A stretch of DNA of 64,000 nucleotides from Rebecca billardiae RCC1528 (Eukaryota > Haptophyta). Under the pieces are notes generated by a model. The model had not been told where the DNA came from and did not search any database. It was given only the letters and a program-made list of their open reading frames with translations. The DNA is taken from the NCBI GenBank assembly GCA_965240325.2, contig OZ251231.1, positions 248,001 through 312,000 on the forward strand, given 5' to 3'. The position numbers were made by a program, and so were the translations under genes. Below are positions 1-11,400 of the stretch, piece after piece; the stretch's first letter is position 1; each line of letters starts with the position of its first letter.

Positions 1-757
1 TGATGCTCGACGGCATGCGCGAACGCGCAGCCGCACGCACGCGTTGGCCGTGTGCGCGCACGACAGGGATTAACCGCGCGCGCCTGCGAGGGCGCGCCGA
101 AGCCGCTGTTATGACAGGCTGCGCCAGAAGCAGATGTCGTGTTGTCGACTGTGCGCGCGCGCGCGAGAGCAGAGTGCGTTGCACGTGCAGCTTCGCACGT
201 AGCTCGCGCACCTCAGATCGCCGTGACGACGCGGACCGGGACTACCGAAGAGGCTCTCAACCACGACGACGTCGCCGATCAGCGCTAGAGCAGCAGGGTC
301 GTGCTCGTCGCAGAAGAGCCAACGCTCGTAGCCCACGGTAGGCGCGGGCGGGGGCAAGCCGACGCCGCAGCCGTGCTGGAGCGACCTGAGGCCCTAAAGC
401 TGCGGCTCCTGCACGTACGCGAGCCTCGCCTTCTCCACCCACGCGCACCCGGCCGCACAGCACCGCGAACGTGCCCCTCCCACGACGCACGTTGCCATCG
501 CCCAGCCGCTGCCTGGCCGGGGCCCAGTGTACCTTCTGAGCTCCTCGCGCGCCACTCCAATTCCCGTATTCAGACTCCGGACAAATAGAAGCCGTAACGG
601 TTCTGAAATAGCCTTATCACGACTTCACGAGTTATCTCCACCGCAGCTTTCATTCAGCTTCATCTTCCGTAACAGCGCAGGCCGACGACAGGCCGAGTGC
701 TGCAGTGGTCAAGGCAGCGCCGGCGCCACTTGGCCCCCGTGGCTCGCCCGGCACGCG
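1..757. other. left-edge region without a firm gene
   Basis: No convincing complete gene. On the minus strand, about 390 to 109, a reading frame contains a protein-like stretch around YERWLFCDEHDPAALALIGD followed by a run of valines. It vaguely recalls the HDP...GDVV segment of ribosomal protein uS17, but the rest of that family is not visible. It may be the last exon of a gene or a chance frame. The remainder is CG-rich simple sequence upstream of the TTLL gene. No TATA box is obvious. Confidence 0.3.
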
Positions 758-2513
758 ATGGCGAGCGCGACGACGCCGCGCCGCGCGGAGCGCGAGGCGT
801 ACGAGCGCGCCCGACGGCGCGACGAGCAGCGCACCACCGCGCCGCCCAACCTCCGCCTCTGCGTCGCCGGCACGCGGTACGGCGTGGTGCGCGAGGCGGC
901 GGGCGCGTGCGGCTGGCAGGCGGTGGAGGACGAGTACGAGGCGTGGACGCTGTCGTGGATGGACACGTCGGTCTCGCTCACGCGCGTGCAGCGCCTCACG
1001 CCCACCCAGAAGCTCAACCACTTCCCCGGCATGCACGCGCTCTGCGACAAGCACTCGCTCGCGCGCCACCTGAACGGAATGGCCGAGCTCTTTCCCGCGG
1101 CGTTTGACTTCTTCCCGACGACGTGGGCGCTGCCCGCGGGGTTCGCCGACTTCCGCGCGCACTGCGACGCCGGCCGCGCCGCCGCGCCCGACGCGCCCGC
1201 GCGCACGTACATCGTCAAGCCCTCGCGCGCGTCGCAGGGCGCGCGCATCTTCCTGACGCGCTCGGCGGAGGACGTTCGGCGCGCGATGGCCAAGGAGCCG
1301 CTGGTGGTGCAGGCGTACCTGGGGCGGCCGCACCTGCTGGGCGGGCTGAAGTACGACCTGCGCGTGTACGTGCTCGTCACCTCTGTCAGCCCGCTGCGCG
1401 CGCACGTCTGCCGCGAGGGCCTCGTGCGGATGTGCACGCGCGCGTTTGAAGACCCAGACTCGGAGGAGGTGAGGGCGACGGCGCGCGGGGCCGCGCGGCC
1501 GCGGGGCGCCGCGGGGCGCCGAGCGCGCGAGGCGCGGCGGGCAGCGCGCGCGGCGCGCACACGCCTATCCGTCCCTCTCTCGTGCGCGTGTGCGCGTGTG
1601 CGCGTGCGCGTGCGCTGAGTCACTAGCGCATGCGCGCGCCGCCCCGCCGCCGCCGCGCCGCTGCCCGCAGGGCCGGCGCGCGCTGGGCGCGCGCACGATG
1701 CATTTGACGAATTACGCGGTGAACCGGCGCTCCGCCGCGTTCGAGGCGGGCGACGGCGAGGGCACCGGCTCAAAGCGCACGCTCTCCTCGCTGCTGCACG
1801 CCCTCAGCGCGCAGGGCCACGACGTGGCCCAGCTCTGGGCGGCCGTGCGCGAGGTCTGTGCAAAGGCGCTGCTCGCGGTCGGCCCGGCGCTGGCGCGTGA
1901 GTACTCGTCTGCGCGCACGTCGGCGGGCGCGCACCCGTTCTCGTGCTTCGAGCTGCTCGGCCTCGACCTGCTCCTCGACGAGACCCTCCGCCCGTGGCTC
2001 ATCGAGGCCAACCACTCGCCCTCGCTCAAGACCGGCACGGCTGTCGATGCCAAGGTCAAGCGCCGGGTGGTGAGCTCGGCGCTAGAGCTTGCAGCCTTCT
2101 CGCAGGCCGAGTTGCGCGCGGTCGGGCGCGGCGCGCGCGCGGGCGCGCGCTCCGCCGCGGCGGAGGAGGAGGCGCGCGCGCTGTGCGCGCTGCGCGCAGA
2201 GTACGAGGCCGCGTGCGCCGCGCGCGGCCCGTGGGAGCGCGTGCTCCCCGCCGACTCCGAGCGCGCCGCCGCGACGCACGGCGGGTTCTTAGCGGCCGCA
2301 CACCGAATGGACTCCGAGCTCGCGGCGAGCGGCCGCTCGCGCGCGATGAGCGCGCATTCGCTCGGCGGCGCGGCGCGGAGGCCGCGCGCCGCGAGCGTGC
2401 CCAACGGCGGCGCGCGGCCGCACTCGGCGCGCGGCGTCGGGCACACCGCCGCCCCGGCCGGGGGCGTGCTCTACCCCGCCCTGCTCGGCGGCGGCGGCGC
2501 GGGCGCGGGCGGC

Positions 2514-2567
<54 letters not shown>

Positions 2568-3680
2568 CAACTGTCGCCGTCGCCGCGCGGCGGCGGCGGC
2601 ACGGCCGCGGCGGCGGCGGCCGCGGCTGCTGCGGCGGCCGCGGGTTCGGCTGCGCTCACGCGCACCGCCGGCGCCGCCGAGCTCGCGCGCGGCGTCCCGT
2701 CGTGCGAGCAGCTCGCGGCGGCCATGCTGTCGTGGGCGCGCGCGGGCGCGACCGCTCAGGCGCTCGAGGCGGCGGTTGAGCACCTCGGCCGCGCCGAGCT
2801 CGACAGCTCGGCCGCGGCCGTGTCTGCCGCCATCGAGGCCGCCGCGCGCGCGCAGCACCGCGGCACGGCGATCGCGCTCGCGCGCGAGGCGCACAGGCGC
2901 GCGGTCCCGCTCGCCCTCACGTCCGCGCGCGCGCTCGTCGCCGAAGTCATCTCGCACCGAGACGACGCCGCCGCGGCCGCGGCCGTGGCGGCGGGTGGCG
3001 CTGGCGCGCCCACTGCGGCGGCGGGGCGCGCCGACGGCGGCGCCCGGAGGCCAGCCGGCGCCGCGCAGCCGCCCCCCGCGCTCTGGCGTGGGTGGGGCGA
3101 CGGCTACTCCGACAGCTACGCCGCGTGTGCCGCGCTCGCCGCCGCCGCCGCCGCGGTGGCCGAGCAGGCCGGCGCCGAGCCCCCGGACGAGCGGCTTGTG
3201 GGCTCGAGCTCGCAACTGCGGCAGCGGCTGGCGAGCGCGCACGCAGCCGCCGCGGCCAAGGCGGACGGCGGCAAGGCGGTGGCCGCGGCGGCGATGGCGG
3301 CGGCGACGCTCGCCCTGCCGCGCTCGCGCGCCGCGGCGGTGAGCGCCGCGCTCCTCGTCGACTCGGGCCGCGGCAGCTTCTCACGCGCGGCCTTTGCGCG
3401 AGGCGGCGAGCGCGTCTCAAGGCCCGTGGGCGGCGCGCACACGATGGGGTGCGCCGCGCCCGCGCCCGCCGCCGCGGGGCGGCCGCGCGCGCCGGGCGCG
3501 CCGCCGGTCGCGGGCGCGGCCGCCGCGTCGTGCGCGCCGCCGGGCGCGCCGCGGCCAGACAGCGCGCCCTCCGCGCTGTGTGAGCGCGCGCACTCGGCCG
3601 GCTCGATCGCCACCGCCGCGCCCATGCACCACTCGGCTGCACGCGGCGGCGGCGGCGGCCGGCCTCGCACAAGCGCACCG

Positions 3681-3712
<32 letters not shown>

Positions 3713-4235
3713 GCACGACGCGGCGGCAGCGGCGGCGGCCATACACAACCTGAGCGACTCGAGCGCCGCGCTGGCCGCGGCCGCCGCGTCCGTGCTCGCC
3801 GCGCGGCCTTCGCACCTCGGGCACGCGCCCGCGCGGTCGCTGGCCGCGGCCGCGCCGCCGCCATCCAAGCCGGCAGCCGACGCGTCGCCGCCGCCGGCCG
3901 AGGCGGCGGCGGCGGCGCGGCCGCTCGCGCGCGCGCGCGCGGGCACGCCGCTGCCGCCGCAGCCCGCCGCGCCCTGCTGCGCGGCGGCGCTCGCTACGCC
4001 CGGCTCGCCCGCGCCGCACACCGCCGCCGCCGCGCGCGCGCGCGGCCAGCAGCGCGACGCCAACATGAGCGCCGCGTATGCGCCAGCCGCGCCGGGCAGG
4101 CGGTTGGTGCGGGCGGCGCCGCCATACGCGGCCGCGCCCGCCGGCGGCGGACGGCCGCGCTGCCAGCGCGCGCACTCCACCGCGGCCGTGCTCGGCGGCG
4201 GCGCGCCGTCTGCGGCGGGCAGCGGGCACTCCTAG
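758..4235 (+). CDS. tubulin tyrosine ligase-like (TTLL) polyglutamylase-type protein, two exons
   Basis: Exons 758-1468 and 1671-4235, 1091 residues. The 202-nt intron opens GTGAGG, closes CCCGCAG and is phase 0. TTLL enzymes use an ATP-grasp fold to ligate glutamate, glycine or tyrosine to tubulin tails in axonemes and cytoskeletal microtubules. Visible TTL motifs are YIVKPSRASQGARIF (about 151-165), LKYDLRVYVLVTS (about 196-208), MHLTNYAVN just after the intron (about 247), and LGLDLLLDETLRPWLIEANH (about 332-351), the last carrying the catalytic/Mg-binding E and N. The junction rebuilds the family order exactly, which supports the splice. The TTL domain ends near residue 390. The remaining 700 residues are Ala/Gly/Pro/Ser-rich low complexity with (GA)n and poly-Ala runs. 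The ATG at 758 is the first one close to the conserved region; the frame is open further 5'. The substrate (Glu or Gly, alpha or beta tubulin) cannot be told. Confidence 0.9.
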
Positions 4236-5033
4236 TAGTTGATGCGCACCTGTGGCCTGTGTGGGAGAAGGGATGGCAGTCTGAAAGGTTGCTGAGTGCC
4301 CTGCCCCTGACGCAGCGCCAGCGCCGCACCGGCGCACCGCGCAGCCCGCGCGGATTCCGCTCGGTGAGTCGCCCGGCTTGAAATTATGAAATAGACGACA
4401 GTAGTTCAATGAGCGCAACGCCACGCGCCGCTGTCGGGCCTGGGCGCCGCTAGAGAGGCCCTAGCATCGCCCCATGCTCACCATCCAGCCGCGGAGTAGC
4501 CCTCCGTCACGCCTCTCGCGACATCCTGTCAGCCACACCGTTTGAGCAACGCGGCTGCCAGCCGCCTCGAACTTCGCGGTACGCCGTATGGTGCCGATCG
4601 TCTCAGCGTCATCGCGTGCACGCTTCGAAACAGAAATGAGAGCAGCTACAGGACGCATCAGCCGGTTCTCTTCACTACCAGGGCTAAAGCGCTGCGCGTT
4701 GCAACTCCAGCGGCATCAGCACGCACACACACCTATTTCGGGCGTGCAACGGGCAGCACGTGCGAGCTGTAGCGTTTTACTGCCATGCAGACCGCGCGTC
4801 GAGGACAAGGTGGCAGAGACGACGGATGACAGCGTGCCGATGCAGTGCATGCCCTTCCAACCGGCGTCTACTTGCCAGGCATCCACCCCGACGGATGATC
4901 CGGCGATGACGCCGGTACTCTGAACGCTCACAGTAGGCGAGGCGGCATGCCGCCATGCGGGAAACCCACGAAGAACCGGCTGGGCGCATGGCGGCAGGCG
5001 GCATGCACAAACTCCCAACTCTGTCCAAACAAC
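4236..5033. other. intergenic spacer
   Basis: No recognisable gene, RNA or repeat. It is a short, moderately GC-rich spacer between two rightward genes. The reading frame of the next gene is open back to an ATG-less position near 4947, but I place that gene's start at the signal-peptide methionine at 5034. Confidence 0.5.
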
Positions 5034-6547
5034 ATGCTGCTGCTCGCGCTGCACGCTCTTGCGGCGGTCGTCGCGAGCGCGTTGATGCAGGAGGAGTGCG
5101 CGCAGCTGCTCCGCTCGCTCACGGGCGCGCCGATCTTCTCGTCGAAGGACACCCTCGCCTTCGTGCCGCACTCATCGCCGGGCTCGCTGCCAACCACGCC
5201 AGCGGTGGACAACCAGGCCGTCATGGCCGACGTGTACGCCTGGCGCCAGCGGGCGCTGTGCGCAGAGCTGTCGCGCGACGTTCGCGCGGCGAGCCTGCTG
5301 CGCGAAGCATTCGTCTCGGGTGGCATGCGTGCGAGCGAACTAGGCGTGGAGATGGACCGCTACTTTGCGCACGCACGCGCCAGCGCGTCGGAGCCGCTGC
5401 TCGACGCGCGCGCGGTGAGCGTGGACGAGCGCGTGCGGCTGGTGAGCAGGCTGCTCATGGGGTCCACCGACTGGGCGCGCGCGGCTGGGCGCACGCCCGA
5501 CGCGATGTGCGGGCCGGACATGGCCCACGGTGCCGAGTTCAACCGACGCCGCCTGGAGACCAACGCGCCCGTGCAGCACGCCCCGCCTGAGCGGATCGCG
5601 CAGATCGTCGGCGCGGACCCGCGCGCCGCGGCGATGTTCCGCGCCCTCGAGCGAGATGGGTTCGTGCGCATCGAGCAGTTCGACGGCGGTGACGTCGCGC
5701 GCGTGGCGAGCCGAACCACGCGCGCCCTCGACCGGGCCGCGCGCCGCCTCAGCGCGGCCGACGCGCGCAGGGCGCAGGTCGAAGCTCCCCAGAAGGACTC
5801 GAGTGCCGTGGTGGCGGAGGTGACGCGCGTGCTGCATGAGCCGAGCCTGCGACGGGTGCTGCACGCGTACCTCGCACCGCACCTGCCCGCGTACAACATG
5901 AGCGGCAACGCCTTCTACCGCGCCACGCGGCTGGTCCCGTCCTTCCACGACAAGGCGCAGTTCCAGGCGGGCCACTGGCACCACGTGTGTGCGGCACCGC
6001 GGGCTCTCCCCACGGCCGCGCGCCGCCTCGCGCCGAGTCTACCCTCGCGTGTGCTGCGCGCTGTGTGTGGTGTGAGCGCGCGCGCGCGCGCGCGGCTGAC
6101 GTGCTGCGCCCCGCGTGCCTCGCGCAGGACGGCGTCGGCCGCCAGCTCAAGCTCTTCTACCTGGCGCACGACGTGAACGAGACCGGCGCTCGCGCCATGT
6201 GGATCGCTCCGGGCTCGCACAGGCTGTACTACTACAGCTCCACCTGCTACCTCGACTCTCGCTTTGACGAATCGTGGGTGCGGCGGAGGTACGGCGTGCA
6301 GCGGGTGGGCGGGCGCGCGGGGGGCGGGTTCTTGTTCGACACGAACGTGCTCCACCGCGCGTCGTGGGAGGATGTCGGCGCGCGCCGCGATACGCTGCAG
6401 GTGCAGCTCGTCTCGCCCGGCAAGTGCGACGCCCTCGTCCGCGGTCCGCGCCGGCGTGCCCCACGCGTGACTTACTGGACGTGCCCGTTCCGAAACGGCG
6501 TGCCGGTGCTCGACATGGAGCAGCACGGGGTCAGCAGGAGATACTAG
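5034..6547 (+). CDS. PhyH-like 2-oxoglutarate/Fe(II) dioxygenase with signal peptide, two exons
   Basis: Exons 5034-5984 and 6128-6547, 456 residues. The 143-nt intron is phase 0 (GTGTGT...CGCGCAG). Splicing restores the iron-binding HxD: exon 1 ends in HWHH and exon 2 begins with D, giving H316-x-D318. The distal histidine is H393 in TNVLHRAS, followed by an Arg-rich stretch that could hold the 2OG-binding arginine. This HxD...H arrangement is the facial triad of non-haem Fe(II)/2OG oxygenases, and the spacing plus the APGSHR segment resembles the phytanoyl-CoA dioxygenase superfamily. The N-terminus, MLLLALHALAAVVASA, is a good signal peptide, which is why 5034 was chosen over upstream in-frame positions. 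Such proteins hydroxylate small molecules, lipids or side chains; the substrate is unknown. It converges on the leftward gene ending at 6722. Confidence 0.8.
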
Positions 6548-6721
6548 CGCGACGACATAAGCGCGGTACCGTTCCGTTCCGCGGTTCCGCGTTACGAGCC
6601 GGCGCCACGTCCGTGGATATCGAGCCATATACTATACTGAACGTAGTATCGTACTGTCGTCGCTATCACTCGCTACGCGCCTACGCAGTACGCCTACTCG
6701 GTGGTCTGTCGGATGCCACTG

Positions 6722-7525
6722 TCAGTACTGAGCCGCCTGCCCGTCGTCGAGGGCGGCCGCGGCGTGTGCCAGCTGTCTCATCACGACGCACACGACGCGC
6801 AGCCGGCGCGCGCGCTCGCGCTCGGCGCGCGCCGAGGAGGCGGGCGGCGCGCGCGCGGCGGGCGGGCCCGCGCCGCCGGCCGCGCCCGCCGGCGGCTCAT
6901 CGTCCGCCGGCGGCGCGGCGGCGGCGGCCGCGGCCTCCTCGGCGCGCGCCGCCTCGGCCTCGGCCGCGTCCGCGAGCGAAGTCGCCCAGTCCGCGGCGGT
7001 GTGCGCCGTCGCCTGCTCGGCCTGCAGCGTGAGCGCGGCGTCGAGCACGGCCTGGTGCGCCTCGTCGCCCAGCGGGCCGCCGAGGAGGCTGTGCTCGGCG
7101 AAGCGCATGCCGAGCTCGTCGAGGCCCGCGCCGCCGCCGCCGCTGTCGGCGCTGCCGCCATGGCCGGCGCGCGGACTGAGCGAGGTGGCGGAGGAGCGGG
7201 CGGAGAGGCGCGCGGCGCGCGAGCGCGGGCGGTGGAGGGCGTCGGTGTCGGCGTCGGCGCCGCCGCCGCCCACCTCCGCCTCGAGCAGCGCGAGCTCGGT
7301 CGCGCGCACCTCTCCCAGCGGAAGGCACATCTGCGCCAGCCACCAGAAAGCCTCGGCCAATTCACCGTCAGGGTCTGTACCGGCGAGCCCGACCGAGCTG
7401 AGCGCGCCCGCCGCCCAGACGGAGGGCGGGGCGCCGAGCCCGCCGCGCAGCGCGGCGCGCGCGGAGGCGGCGGTGGCACGCGTGCGCACGACGCTCTCCG
7501 CGCCCTCACCCGCGCCACCGCCCTC

Positions 7526-7561
<36 letters not shown>

Positions 7562-7880
7562 CAGCGCGCGCTGCCACACCGCGTTGGCGCCCGCCTGCTC
7601 GTGCGCCGCGCGCGCCGCGGCCGCGAGCGCGAGCGCGCGCGCGGCGTCGAGCGGCGGCAGGGGCGGGTGCGCGGTGCTCACGTCGACGAGCAGCTCGAGC
7701 ACGCCCGCGCGCGCGTCCGAGTGCGCGCACACGCCGCCATCCAACACGAGCGAGCCGAGCGCCTCTGCAAGCTCAGAGCGCTGCGGCAGCAGCGGCGGTT
7801 CGGCGGCGGCCGCGGCCGCGGCCGCGCCGCCGCCGCCGCCGCCGTCCGCGCCACCGCCGTCCGTGCCGCCGGCTGCGCGC

Positions 7881-7913
<33 letters not shown>

Positions 7914-8488
7914 TGCAGCCTGCGCGCGATGCCGAGCGCGCGCGCCGCGCGCGCCTCCCGCGACGCACGTGAATAGTACTTGGTTGCGTGCTCAGCGCGA
8001 GAGGACCCGCTTGCGTGCGTGTCCGCGGCGTGCGCGCCGATCACGGCCGAGAGCTCGGCGAGCAGCGCGCGCGTGTCGGGCGGCGCGCGGTCGTCGCGCG
8101 GCGGCGCGCGCACGGCGGGCGTGCGCAGGCTGAGCGCGCGCAGCTCGCGCAGCGCCGCCACCTCCTCGTCCGTGCCGTCCCGTTCCAACTGCCGCTCGAC
8201 TTCGGGAAGCTGCAGCACGCGCTGGCCGGCGGCGGCCATGCGCGCGAGCACGCGCGCGGTGGCGGCGCGGACGGGGGCGCACACCTGCCGCTCGCCCAGG
8301 ACGAAGCGGAACGAGTGCGCGTGCCGCTCCACCGTCAGCCGGTCGGCGTGCGCCTCTGCGCCGCCGCGCAACGCCGGCGCCGCGCCGTCCACGCGCACAG
8401 CCTCAAAGATCGCCGCGCACGCCTCGACGAAGGCCGTGCCGTCGCGGCGCTCGGAGGAGGTGGCCGCGCGGCGGTCGGCGAAGGACAT
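6722..8488 (-). CDS. unrecognised Ala-rich protein
   Basis: 588 residues starting MSFADRRAATSSERRDGTAF. The frame is open to 8779, but the upstream part overlaps a dispersed TA-rich repeat, so the methionine at 8488 is preferred. I do not recognise a domain. The N-terminal 200 residues are a regular mix of Ala, Arg, Glu and Leu that looks globular or helical. They are followed by poly-Ala/Gly segments, a more ordered patch around LAEAFWWLAQMCLPLGE, and a charged Ala/Glu-rich C-terminus. Codon use is strongly G/C-ending, as in neighbouring real genes, which argues for coding. The stop lies 175 bp from that of the convergent dioxygenase. No signal peptide or membrane helix is seen. Confidence 0.6.
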
Positions 8489-11400
8489 GGGCGCGGGCGG
8501 GGCGGGGGGCCGGGCGCGCCCGCGTGTATGGGGGCGGCACACTCCGCCGCGCTGCGCGCCCGCGCCCGATCGTCGTCGGCCGGACAGCCCCGGGCCGGAC
8601 TCATCACTCAATTGCTTGGTCGAATGAATTTCGTCGAATCGGTGGCGGTGACTGACTATCGGGCGGTCCACGAGTGTGGTCCACGGCAGGCGGCGACTTG
8701 TATATATTAACGACGTGGTATGCAACGGGCAGGCGTCAGAGTCAGCAAGCTGTAGCAGCAGATCGAGCAGCAGAGACAAACACCAGGATCAGCGCTCCTC
8801 GCCCGTCGCCGTCGTCCCCCCCCTCATAGTCGCCCATCACTCCATCGCCGAGCGGAAGCTCGACGCACCGTCTGGCGTCGACATATATATATACCGCGAC
8901 TCGCTCGCGCGGCCGCCAGCTGCCCCGTGACCCGCCGAGTGAGTAGTCTGGCGTCCCCGCGACTCGGTAGGGGGTCCAAGCCGCGGAATTAAAAATCGAA
9001 AATCGACTGACCGATTTCGCGGTGACCATTTCCGAACATTGTTGCCTCGAATTGCGGCAGCACGGGCCGCGGCCGTTCAGAGCACGGTCGAGCCCGAGAT
9101 CGGGCGAGTAGCACGCCTGGGCGGTGGACTTCATCGTCGCGTCGGCGCGGCGGAGCGCGCTCTGGCGTCAGAGGCGCGCGGGCGGGCGAGTCAGGGTGGC
9201 CACCATGACAGCGGTCGACCAAATGATCGCTGGCAGCTCGCTCTCACCGGACATCTTGAACCTCACAGCCCCGCTCTGCGCGCCGTTCGAACTCTCATCC
9301 GGATGAGCGCGGACAACGCAGCCCCGGTTTCAGGTGAAGCGTGCACGCTGCGCGCTGGTTTACACCTGGTTTAGCTTGTCCATGATGAGCATGAATGACC
9401 CCCCGGCGCTCGGCCTGGTGCGTGCAGTGCTCACCTCCCCACGCGCTGCGCATGCACTCGCGCGATCGCTGGCCGCTCGTTCGCAAACGGGAGTGCGCGG
9501 CAGTCGTGGGTGGTAAGCAAGCTCGGCGACCCTGTGTACGCGCGGGGCCTGTCTTCCAGCTCACAGTAGTACCGCCAGAAGCTCCAGCCGGCACGTGTCG
9601 GCTTGTTTGTTGTGCCACTTGGCGTGCCGCTTGGCTGCATGCAGCAGCCGAGCTGCGCTGAGGCGAAGAGCGTGCACCTTGTCACGAACGTCAAGCTTGC
9701 TGCGGAGCAAACGCGCGCCGCCAAGCTCCGCTATGACCGCTGCCACATCTGCACACCGTGTCTTCGTCTCGGGAGTGCCTGCGCCACTGTTGGCGGCCGT
9801 CTTGGAGCAGCGCGCGGACTGCATGATGCTCGGGGCAGGAGTGCTGCTGGGCGCGGCAGTGGAGGCAGAGAGCTCAACGCTCGCCACCGAGCAGCTCGCA
9901 GAGTCAGAGGTAAGCTGGAGCAGCCTCGACTGCAAGCGCTGTAGCCGCAGCAGAGGTGGACCGGCGGCGGCCTCGCGTGGGCTGGGGTACGACGAACGGC
10001 GACGGTGCCGGTGACACCTGAGTACGGGCAAGGAAGCCGCCCGGCACATGGCGAGCTAGTCTGCGCACGCCAGCCTCGACGGCGGAGAGGACTCTCACGC
10101 CGGGATGGTGGCGGCATGTTTAGTGGCGGAGTTGGCCGTGTGCCGCAGCACGTGCAGCCCGCCACCGGCATCAGGCCCGCGTTCGCGGGCCGGCACTCAC
10201 TGATGTGCTGAGTCCAGTGGCATGAGCCGTCTCGGCGCCGCCGTACTCCGTATTCGGATGACCCAGCAAGTAGTGAGCAAGGTACCCATGTATAGACACT
10301 CACTTGAATACATATGGCAAAATTAACCGCATTTGATATATAGTGGGTAACATGGTGCTTATATGCGGGTACGTTCCCATAATTAAATGGGTAATGTGCT
10401 CGATCTTGGAGTCGTTTTTCATGGACGTCTACGCGCACAGCATTGTGCCCCACTTTTTCGGTATTTTCACCATAAAATCCTCTGGATAGAGGGCAGCGCT
10501 TGTCAATAAGTAAGTCCGACCGCGTATCGTCATCTAGCTGCCATGACAAGTAGGTAACATTCGGCTGAATCTCTATGTGACACAGCGGGCGCCGCTGCGT
10601 GCGCGCGCGGCCGCGCGACGACACGCGGAGTCGGTTTTTAGTGCTTCTGGCGGCTGGGCTGGGCTCTGGGACATATTTGAGGGTGACTCCGCAAGCGTCA
10701 CGCTCATCAGACGCCTACATGGCATGGTTGTCAAATATCACCAATCGGTGGGCTGCTGGCTTGGACCCCCTAGACTCGGCGGCCAGCCGGGACTCCCGGA
10801 CCGCGGATCACCGCGGCGACTCGCCACCCCGGGCACCCGGTCGCGGCCGTCGGACAGCCGGACCGTGCCGACTACCGCTCAGACTGTCACTGATGAGACC
10901 TGACGATGACGTCGTATTCGGCTACGCGCCGCATATATCCGATCGTCCGACACTGCTGACCCGGAGGGCCGGAGTACGCTGGTCCGAGAGTTCTCACTCC
11001 GCCATAAATAAGATGACAAGTGTGACCCAGTGACCCGACTGTCCGCGGACCGCGGCGCGGCCGCGGACCGCGGGCTCGGGTGCGCTGTCCGGGTGCTGAT
11101 GAGCTCACTGAGCAGGACTCACAGCGCCGCGTTTCTGAAAGGCTTGGCTTGCGAGCCGGCGAGATCGACACGCGGAGGACAAAAGAAAATCATATTCCTG
11201 CTTCGTCGCACCAATAGACTAAACGAAGATCGGACGGAGATCGTGGTCTTCAGATGCAAGACCTGGAAGCCCCCCTTGGGAGTTTTCAGTTGGGGCTCTC
11301 AACGCGGCCCGGCGAGGCGGACTTCTTAGGATTCTGAGGATCCTAGAGCACGGGCGGCCGGCGGGCGAGCACACGACGCCGCCCTGCGGCGGGGAGCCGT

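Noticed and set aside
4777-6176. Long reading frames antisense to the dioxygenase gene
   Set aside because: Arg/His-rich translations are mirror images of G/C-ending codons; no motifs, and the sense frame has the Fe(II) triad.
8701-8892. TATA-like tracts considered as promoter of the leftward gene at 8488
   Set aside because: The first is the conserved edge of a dispersed repeat found elsewhere without genes; distance and orientation give no support.
9230-9310. GTTCGAACTC resembling a tRNA T-loop
   Set aside because: No acceptor stem, D-arm or A box fits the surrounding bases.
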